Of a DNA stretch of 64,000 bases, positions 55,745 to 64,000 are shown piece after piece. The stretch comes from Zeus faber (taxonomy: Eukaryota > Chordata > Actinopteri > Zeiformes > Zeidae). Under the pieces are notes generated by a model. It did no database searches. It worked only from the letters and a program-made list of their open reading frames with translations, and was not told the origin of the DNA. The translations under genes and the position numbers were made by a program. The DNA is taken from NCBI GenBank assembly GCA_960531495.1, contig OY482852.1, positions 8,991,212-9,055,211 of the forward strand. The letters run 5' to 3'. Every line of letters starts with the position of its first letter. The first letter of the stretch is position 1.

Positions 55745-57900
55745 TGCCTGCGCGTCCAGCAGGTGGCACATGTGCTTCCGAAACCCGGCTCCGGATCCGT
55801 GGAATTTTTTTTTTTTTTTTTCCTGTCCGGCTTTTCTCGGCGACCGGAGCAGGGGAAGAGAGAGAAAAAAAAAAAAATGAAGTCAGGCGGGGAGAGGAAG
55901 CCACATTAAATCTGTGTTTCTGCACAACTGGGCCTGTGTCTGCTCTTTGGGATGGAAGACCCTCTGTCACCCCCAGCAACTCAAACTGCACTTCGCGGCA
56001 CCGGTCGCCGCGCGATGCCCTTTTCACCTCCACCGTCGACGTGGATAAACGCTGTTTTAAAAACCCACGTTTGACTCGAAGCGCAGTCGTGGAACACTCG
56101 TGGAATTTTATTTTTTTTCCCCCCTCTCTCCATTCCCCTCGCATGTACGCAGTGGGAGGTTTGATGCGCACGAGAAAAAAAAAAAAAAAAAAATCCCCCC
56201 ACTCTATTCTCTATTCCCACTGAAGGTGCGTGCGCCCACCCCCCTCCACCCGCCCGCCCCCACTCCCCCTCCCCCCGCGCAGGAAGGTGCAGCCCGGCCG
56301 GGAATCCGCGAGCGTGTGGACGACCTGGCTCCTCTGTTGCAATCTCTGTGCATTAGGGGGTGTGTCAGGCAGAATGTTAAATTGTGTTCCGGTGTTTGTA
56401 CATGTGATCAAGTATGCCTTCTCGCTGGTACTTCCTGTCTTTTTCCATTCCAGCCCCCTAGAGGTGGGCGTGCGTGTGCGTGTGTGCGTGTGTGTGTGCA
56501 TGGGTGCGTGCGTGCGTGCGAGCGAGGGAGGGAGGGAGGGAGGGAGGGAGGGGGTTGAAAGACAGTTTCTCGCTGCATTTGCATCTGAAACCCGAATCCA
56601 CTTTAATCTCAATTAATGTCACAAGTAAAAACCCAAACTCCCACACGTTCTGATATAATATTATGTTCCTTTTTTTTTTTTTTTATTAATGTTTTTTTTG
56701 TTTGTTTTTGTTTTGCCTCCACCCCACCCCCTCCTCCCTATCACGACATTCGCGGTTGTTGCAACGACAACCTCTCGTTTTTTGTGTGTGTGTGTGTGTG
56801 TTTTTTTTGTTGTTGTTGAGCATTTGAACAAAACCACAACAAATCAACCGCATGATACAACTTGTCCGAATCTCCGAGAACCCTGAGCGGGTTTTTTTTC
56901 GCTTTCGGTCAAACTGGCTCCTTTTTCCTCCCCTCTCCACCCCCCCCCCCCCCGCACAGCCCGCTTCAGTGTGAGCGGCTGGGGTGGGGGTGGGGTAGAG
57001 GGGGCGGGGAGCTGCGTCTCTGCTGCGCCCATCCCCCACGTCCACACACACACACACACACACACAGGGAGCAGCGTTTCTAGCCGCCTGCCTGCCGCTC
57101 GGAGTGAGAGACAGACAGGGAGAGAGGGAGAGAGAGGGAGGGAGAGGGTGGAGGAGGAATCAGCCACAATGTACATTGGTCTCATTTGCTGCAAGGCTTC
57201 CTTCTGCTCCGAAAAACCTCCCCGGTTCAGTTTGCTCCATCTCGGATCCGCTCGGAAATAAGTAAAAAAATAAAATAATAATAATAATAATAATAAAAAT
57301 AGACGCGCACAGTTGTGGCGCACAGTTCCCGGCGCAAATGACGTCGTGGATATAAGCGGTGTAGCTGGTTGTGTTCCCCGCCGTGTTGGAATAATATATC
57401 GTGTGTTTTTTTTTTACGGTTAAACGTGTAAAATTAGTGAATATAAAATAAATAAGAAAAAAAAAAGTTAAATGAACAGTTTCCAGGGGCCCCCACGGCA
57501 CAGCGCGGGGGCCCCTCCCTGCAGTATGCAGCACACGGGAGGCAACGCTCGCGTCGGTGACATTCTACGTCCAACGCAGTCACCAAACACAGGCGCGGTG
57601 AATAAATGTGTATTTCACGGAACAATAAGGTGTTATAGAAGTCGGTGCGTGGCCGGTGAATTCCCGCGGTCGTCATCTCGTGTGGCCGGGAATCGCGGCG
57701 GCGGATCGCGCAACGTGGACGACCCCGCGGTAAACACAACATTTTAACTAGTTGTGTGAAGCGTCGTGCGGATAAATAATGAAAAAAAAAGAAGATATAT
57801 CCCACAATAAAGACCGAAGTGCCGTCACACGCCGGGAGGGGCGCTCCGCCCCGCGCGGCGCTCGGCGCTCCGCTCCGCGTTTTGCCTCCGCCCGCGCGCC
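54914..57900. other. Intergenic, gpn2 to arid1a; arid1a distal promoter
   Basis: 54914-55540 is AT-rich and plain. From 55550 the sequence is strongly CpG-rich, with a (GCG)n run at 55713-55742, poly-T/poly-A runs (55806-55821, 55865-55877, 56174-56193), a GGGA array (56525-56551), (CA)n at 57043-57066, and (AAT)n near 57270-57293. Several 120-220 codon frames run through it on both strands, but they resemble no protein and consist of homopolymers. PIGV, ZDHHC18 and SFN, which sit here in human, are not seen. Confidence 0.5.
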
Positions 57901-58191
57901 TCAGTAAAATGGCTGTATCTCGCGGAGCCTCGTGCTGCTTGGGCTCGCGCCCTGCCTCTGCCCGGGCTCAGTAACTCCCACAACATTTACGCGTCGGATG
58001 GAGTCTGCTTAACCGGCGAACCCACCGCGGAACACCACTCGGAATGGCGGCCGGACCCGGTCCGGTTTGAGGGGGACGGGAATGAATCGGCACGGACGGT
58101 TCTAAACTATTATTCGCGTTCAATGCTAGCTAGCGATTGTGACTGACTCGCCGAGAGAGGGAGTAGAGGGGGGTGGGGGGGGGGAGAGATC
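57901..58191 (+). promoter_or_regulatory. arid1a 5' UTR with G-rich run before the start codon
   Basis: GC-rich segment leading to the arid1a ATG. A YY1-like AAAATGGCTG lies at 57906-57915. At about 58167-58184 an almost unbroken G run (broken by one T) ends eight bases before the ATG and could fold into an RNA G-quadruplex in the 5' UTR. The transcription start was not determined. Confidence 0.4.
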
Positions 58192-61100
58192 ATGGCCGCG
58201 CAGGTCGCCAGCGCCGCCGCCGCCGCCGCTCTCGCCACCAGCCCGCCTTCCGAACTGAAGAAGCCGGATCGGGATCCGAAGGACGAGTCGGCGGCGCCGG
58301 GGGAAAAACACGCGGCGGATAAGAAGCAACCCGGGTTGGAGAGCGGATCGCCGGGCCGCGGGGATCCACAGGACGGGGCCGAGGGTGGAAATGCAGCGGG
58401 AGGAGGAGGGGAAGCCGAGATGAAGAACGGGAACGGGAACCCGCCCCGGGCTAATAATAATAACCAGAACGATCCCGCCGGACCGGAGGGAAACAACCAC
58501 CCTGGCGTGGTTCACCACCACGGCTCGGCGTTCCCTCCGCCTTCGTACGGGTACAGCCAGCACTACGGCCGGGCCCCTTTTCATCAACATGGCGGACAAC
58601 AAAGCCCTGGCATGGCAGCAGCTGCGGGTCCGGCCGTGCCGTCGAGCAGCGTGATGGACCCGTATCAACCCAACTCGCACGACCACGGCTTTTCGAACCA
58701 CCAGTTCAACAACTACAGTCCGTTCCCGAACAGGACTCCGTATCCCGGCCAGGGATACGGCATGAGCTCCCCGCGCAGCTCTCAGGCGCCGGGACAGCCG
58801 GCCAAGCAGCAGCAGCAGCAGCAGCAGCAGCCGACAGCGATGGCTGGATCTTACAATAATCAGAGATATAACATGGGGAACCCGCAGCCCACCTCCACCC
58901 CGACACTTAACAAACTCCTCACCTCCCCCAGCTCCACCCGGGGGTACCCCAACTACCCATCCGGGGAGTATACGAGTCCAGAAGGGGCCAACAAGGGACC
59001 AGCAGACCTGGGCAGCCAGTACGGAGGGAGCAACCCGGGCTGGCAACAAAGAACCCACCACCCGTCGCCCGTGAGCCCGGGGAGCGCGGGGCAGCCGCTG
59101 GGTAGAACCCAGGTAAAAACACCCGGGTTCTACTGGTGATTCGCAGGAACACCGTGTGCGATTCATTGCGTCTTCTCTCCACTCACAGCCCGTCCACAAC
59201 GTAGCAGGCCAGCCATTGTCTATTGGTGGTTCGCAAAGACTCTAAAATGGCTGCCTCCCTTGTTTTTCCCCCCTCTCCCTCTCTCCGACAACGGTCTTTA
59301 CCGACGAACGCGGCGTTTGGTTCCTTTCTAGAGGGCATACGTTAACGACGAGGGTGTAACTCGATCGGGCCGTTTAAAATCGAGCGAACAACCTTCACGG
59401 GGGCCCCGAGAAGGCCCCGACTTCGCACGGGGTGCTGCCGCTAATACACCGTAGGGCAACGGACCGCATGCACGCAGGCTCCGAATGGCGTTTAAATGTC
59501 CACTATTCCGCCGTCGGTGCGTGTACGCGGTGTGATTTGGTCCCAGTTTGGGGCTTTACCGGGACCGTCGAATCCTCGCCGGTGTAAAACATCGAACACG
59601 TCGATCAATTTGATCGCATTTTTTTTTTTTAATTACAGTGAACGAGCCCATACGGTGAATCCGGGTGTGTATTATTAGGGTTCGGTCCGTGCCGATTAAA
59701 AAAAAAAAAGAAGAATGAAAATAAATTATGAATTATTGGGGTTTATGAATTATGATCGGGGGGGGGGGGGGTTTGATCCGCGGTATCCGTCTCTGGCGGG
59801 CCGCGCGTCGATCGTGCGGTGGGAGCCGCGGAGTGCGCATCGCTTTGCTCTGGGATTTGAATTGTGGAGGTAAAAATCCTTCTGTCAAAGCCACGACACA
59901 GTTGGTCTTGGCTTGACACGCGAGCTCAAATCTGATTGGCTCCGCATCCGGTGCTCGTGGCCGTTAATAATTACATGTGATGCGAGAGAGAGGGCCCGGC
60001 TTGATAACGATCTCGCACACACGCACACACACGCCGTTCACTCATCGCAGCTCACCACACTTATTACTATTTCACCCAGATTCTCGGTTTACTGTCCCAC
60101 CCCCCTCCCCTCTCCCCCCCTCTGACACGCCGGTCAGTTTTTGTGAGATTTCCATCCCCATCAGGCATATTCTCGAGTTTCTGGGTGCCGTTGTTTGTTT
60201 GTCCACCCATCCATCCATCCATTTATTTGTTTGTTTTCTTTTAAATTTTGCTTATCTTGAGCATCCCACGTCATCCACTACAACTGGTGCGACTTTGAAA
60301 AAGGGGTACACATTGGTCGCTCAATTATGAGGCTGCACAGTGCAGAGGTTGTAACTTCTGGCCTAAAATTCTCCTCTGGAAAAGAGCGTGGCGTGCCTCA
60401 ATCATGGTGTTGATCTTCCATTAAAAAAATATCGTGACTATATTAATACGCAAAGCGGCATCGTAATTAATTTCCCTTTTTCCCTCTGGTACTTGATAGC
60501 GATCAAGTTATGGTCAGAGACTATTATCTGGGTCTTGTCGTAGGTTCTTAATTGTCTGGGATCTGCCTGGTAACCAAAGGCAAATTTGAGCGCTGCCCGT
60601 GGGAGTGTTGCTGTGTCTGGCATGCCACAGAAGTTTGCGCTGTGAGTGCAAATAATTCCCTCTAACCCTCCCCTCAAGCCAATCAGAAGGCAGTCCACCA
60701 TCTCTCACCAGCCAAGGGAGTTTCCTCTCTGTCTTATGCAGATTAGCCATGTGCTGTCCTTATTTATTTCATTTTATTATCTTTGATCTGGGAAATGTCA
60801 GTAAGACGCTTTGCATACCATTTGTAAAGGCCATTGTTCGGGCTGAGAAGTCTCCCCTCAAAGCGCTGCACACAAATGGGAAGTCCCTTTTGCTGTGAAT
60901 TCCAGAGAAAACACACAGTACTCAACTGGATGGTTGACTTGAAAAATATTTTTGATAAAGGTTAATTTTACCTGGCCATTTATTATTTTGTTGTTGAATA
61001 CTGTACAGTATAGACATCGGGAATGTAAGCGCAGCTGGTAGACTAGGACCCAAGTCCAGTCAATTAAGTAGTTGCTTTAGGTACAGGGGAAAGTTTTGGT

Positions 61101-62827
61101 TTTTTTTCTTTGTTTTTTTAATTTGTATTTTTATTTTTATTTTTCCCAGCTGTAGTTCAGTAATGTAAATTATGACTGTACATTTCATGGTTACTTGATG
61201 GTCTTGAAATGGCCTAGTACTGTCAGGCTGCCGCTGAGGTTCTCCCTCCCTTTCTGGTGTCATTCATTCAGAGCCAAAACTGCCGTCTCTGTAGAGGAAA
61301 AAAGGAAAGCAAGCTTGGACCAGAATCAAAACAGAAGCACAGCTGGGATATGTTTAAGATTGGGCAGGCTGCCCCCCATTCTAGTGTGTGTTTATATATA
61401 ATATATATAATTGCGTGGGAAAGACATTTCCTCTTCCTCATACATGTACCTTCCCTTCACCCCTCGTGTCACGAAAGAAATTTAGTTTTATATATTTTTC
61501 TATTTTTTACCTAAAAAAAAAAATAGTTCAAAGTTGGTCTTGCTTAATTTAAGTTGTTTCAAATTATTGTCTGGATCTTTTCCAAGATTATTATTATTTT
61601 TTCTCATCGTTGTGGAGGAAAGTTCATACACCTCTGAACTCTAGATTCCTTATCAATTGCACCATTCTCCGTTTATGCGATTGTTTATATTTACTTCCTA
61701 TCTTTACAACTGTGTTATAGCTTTACATGTCTGTTCTCAAAACAACTAGTGTGTATGCTGTCAGCAGGAGAGAGCATGGACACATTTGTATTACGACGTA
61801 TCAGTGACTTATTCTAACTTTTTTTTTGTCCTATGGAGATCTAATTTTGTGACTGAATAGTATGAAGCTACTTTGAACCTTTTTTCATGAAAATATACTC
61901 TTTAGTTCTGAGAAATGAGAGACAAAAACTTTCATTTTTAATTCAACATTCTTAAACTATATTTTCTCCTTCCACAGCCGCCTGGTCCTATGGACCCAGT
62001 GGGGAAGATGAGGGCTCAGCCTTATGGAGCAGGCACCCCATACTCTCAGCAGCCTCAGCAGGGGCCTCCCGCAGGTCCGCAACAGGGGCCAAGTTTTCCT
62101 GGCCAGGGTTACGGCCCTCCAGGTCCCCAGAGATACCCAGTGGGAATACAGGCCCGTGCTCCTGCAGGCATGGGAGCGTTGCCTTATGGGCCGCAGGTAA
62201 ACAAATGTCCATGTTATATTATATCGCCCTAATCCCCTTTTTCTCTAATGATTCACTGAGTGTGTGATTGTTTCTACTCAGATGGGGTCCTATGGACAGC
62301 AGGGACCAGGGGGCTATGGCCCTCAGAGCCAGGGGCCCTACTACGGCCAGCCCGGCCAGCCGCCTCACCCCAGCCAGCAGCAAACTCCCTACGTCCAGCC
62401 TCCACCTGGACAGCAAGGCGGGCAGACATCTTACCCCGGGCAACCCCATCCTCTGCCGAGTTCTGCTCCTCACGGCCAGGGAGCACCATATCAGCAGCCC
62501 CACATGCCCCCGCAGTCCCAGGGGCCATTGCCAGGCTCGTCCCAATTGCCACCGCAGTCTCAGCCACCTTATTCCCAAGCTTCGGTGCCTCAGTCCGGCC
62601 AGTCTGCTTACCCCCAGCAGCAGCAGGGGCCTCCAGGCCAGCCCCCGCAGACCAGTTCCCAGGCTCCACCTGGGCCCCAGAACCAAGCCAACTATGCCGG
62701 ATCCACGCAGGGGCCACAGCAGCCCTCCACACAGCAACACCCGCCCACTCAGCCACCGCAGCAGCCGGCGGGACATGGCCAGCACCCCCAGGGGCCGCCG
62801 AAAGCGTACCCCCAAAACCCTCCTCCT

Positions 62828-62866
<39 letters not shown>

Positions 62867-63130
62867 GCACAACAGTCACCTTTCCAGCGCTTTCCTCCAC
62901 CCCAACAGCAGCAGGTACTTTCTTCTGTGATGTCCTTTAGTCTTAAATCCCTTTCTGTGCAGGTGTGTGCACGCCCTAGAGCTCCTGTGTCTCTGGCTCT
63001 ACAGTTCAGTGCATGTTCCGTTGTGTCTTTTTAGGAGGTATCCCAGGACTCATTTCAGTCCAGTGCCCCTTCATCCACTCAGCCCAAAGCTGGCTCAGAG
63101 GATACTCAAGGCCGCCCTTCCAGCCTTCCG
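58192..63130 (+). CDS. arid1a: ARID1A (BAF250a), N-terminal exons 1-4, partial
   Basis: Exons: 58192-59112, 61978-62196, 62282-62914, 63035-63130, all phase 0, 623 codons so far; the gene continues past the right edge. ARID1A is the defining subunit of the canonical BAF (SWI/SNF) chromatin-remodelling complex. Only the low-complexity N-terminal half is present; the ARID and C-terminal BAF250 domains lie beyond the window. Seen: an Ala-rich start ([15 protein letters not shown]), a Lys/Asp/Gly-rich segment, the conserved block [18 protein letters not shown] (about 240-260), Gln/Pro/Gly-rich exons 2-3 with poly-Gln, and exon 4 with VSQDSF then RPSSLP as in mammals. The ATG has a good context (ATCATGG). 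Fish carry two arid1a copies; which one this is cannot be said. Confidence 0.93.
59113..61977 (+). other. arid1a intron 1 (2.9 kb)
   Basis: CpG-rich for the first 900 bp, with a YY1-like AAAATGGCTGCC at 59245-59256 and a G-run at 59759-59771. It then becomes AT-rich with pyrimidine tracts. No embedded gene or mobile element was recognised. Confidence 0.5.
62829..62866 (+). repeat. Coding (CAG)n poly-glutamine tract in arid1a exon 3
   Basis: Twelve or more consecutive CAG codons with no CAA interruption, followed by AAGCACAACAG. A shorter run of eight CAG codons lies in exon 1 at about 58807-58830. Pure CAG tracts are prone to length change. Confidence 0.9.
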
Positions 63131-63632
63131 GTCAGTTCAGCCTGTTATTTTGCTGCTGGGTTGTAGGAAGGCCTTTAGGATAACCCCCCCCCCCCCCCCC
63201 CTTTTTTTTTTAATCTTTATTTTTTTACAATTATATTTAATTCAATACCACAGGGTACCAAGGGTCACACGCACCTTTTGGCCAGAAATTCTATTTCCCA
63301 GTTACTTATTTCAAACACTTCACAATACTGATATAATTCCTCAAAAACTGACCTACTGTAAATGGAAGGGGGTTTAAAGAATAATCAATATCAATGAGGT
63401 CCATTATTTTTTTGTTTTCTATTATTAAATTACTTTCAACAAACATTGGATAGCCCGATATCTTGCCACCTGACACAGAGCTGCTGTGCTAAAACTCGCG
63501 AGCGGTTTCATTTCCTTGGTGGTCTTTCTTTTTCCAGGCTTCTTGGTGTGCAACTGGAGGAGTAAAGGGCGAAATGCAATGCGTCTGCAGCTCAGTACAA
63601 AAAGGCTGTGAAAATTACTATTAGAATCTGAA

Positions 63633-63771
<139 letters not shown>

Positions 63772-64000
63772 GTTGTTGGAGTCACATGGCAAGGCTGCTG
63801 CTACATGCTGACTCAGCTTACATCCCACAAACCTTGGTAACCATGACAACCCCGAGCACTAATGTGTGCTCTTTATTTATTTATTTATGTTCTCGGGGAA
63901 GATAAATAAGGACAAAAGCCTCTGGGTCTTTGCGTGAGTTTTGGTTCAGTTTATCTGCCATTTGTTTGGAAAGCACTTTGAAGACGTGCCATTATTCCTA

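Noticed and set aside
55530..56223. Two overlapping 213-224 codon frames on opposite strands upstream of arid1a
   Set aside because: Both depend on poly-A/T and GCG runs, lack family motifs, and lie in a CpG-rich promoter flank.
58126..59199. 357-codon minus-strand frame opposite arid1a exon 1
   Set aside because: Antisense shadow of a GC-rich exon; it contains Leu runs produced by the CAG tract and resembles nothing known.
62219..62940. Several 200-plus codon frames in other phases and on the minus strand of arid1a exon 3
   Set aside because: Exon 3 is Gln/Pro/Gly-rich and GC-rich, which opens all frames. Only the phase 0 frame joins to exons 2 and 4 and matches ARID1A.

Overview
This is vertebrate nuclear DNA, almost certainly from a teleost fish. 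The genes are intron-rich with GT-AG junctions, and long (CA)n, (AAT)n and GATA/GACA microsatellites are frequent. A degenerate Tc1/mariner element is present, and ten genes of the human 1p36.11 neighbourhood family set sit compactly within 64 kb. Reading frames were joined by hand at splice sites. For every complete gene the summed exons give an intact frame ending at a stop that aligns with the known C-terminus of the family. No prokaryotic features, CRISPR arrays or operons are present.

Layout, left to right: (1) 1-3.0 kb is repeats plus the first coding exon of a fez1-like gene on the minus strand, leaving the window to the left. (2) ubxn11 (+, 4.0-7.3 kb) is head-to-head with fez1-like and tail-to-tail with cep85 (-, 8.8-15.5 kb). 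(3) wdtc1 (+, 18.7-23.5 kb) diverges from cep85 and is followed by tmem222 (+, 26.0-27.9 kb) and a TPBG/5T4-family LRR receptor (+, 28.9-30.4 kb). (4) A 1.9 kb block of degenerate telomere-like CCCTAA repeat lies at 31.7-33.6 kb. (5) kdf1 (+, 34.8-37.5 kb) converges on nr0b2/SHP (-, 40.6-41.5 kb). (6) After a repeat-rich gap and a 200-N assembly gap come gpatch3 (+, 45.6-49.1 kb) and gpn2 (+, 50.7-54.7 kb), the latter with a Tc1-like transposon in an intron. (7) The first four coding exons of arid1a (+, from 58.2 kb) run off the right edge.

The genes are not one pathway. They cover kinesin cargo adaptors and UBX proteins (fez1, ubxn11), centrosome duplication (cep85), CUL4-DDB1 ubiquitin ligase reception (wdtc1), a DUF778 membrane protein (tmem222), Wnt modulation (TPBG family), epidermal differentiation (kdf1), nuclear-receptor repression (nr0b2), a G-patch protein (gpatch3), a GPN-loop GTPase (gpn2) and SWI/SNF chromatin remodelling (arid1a). 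What holds them together is conserved synteny.

I found no convincing new multi-gene system. The observations most worth follow-up are: two frame-preserving cep85 exons whose 3' splice sites abut long (UG)n tracts, one separated from its pyrimidine tract by about 118 nt; the duplicated interstitial telomere-like block beside kdf1; six perfect TGACGTCA palindromes, several at start sites; NR5A-type half-sites plus a TATA box upstream of nr0b2; and a coding intron in the TPBG-family gene.
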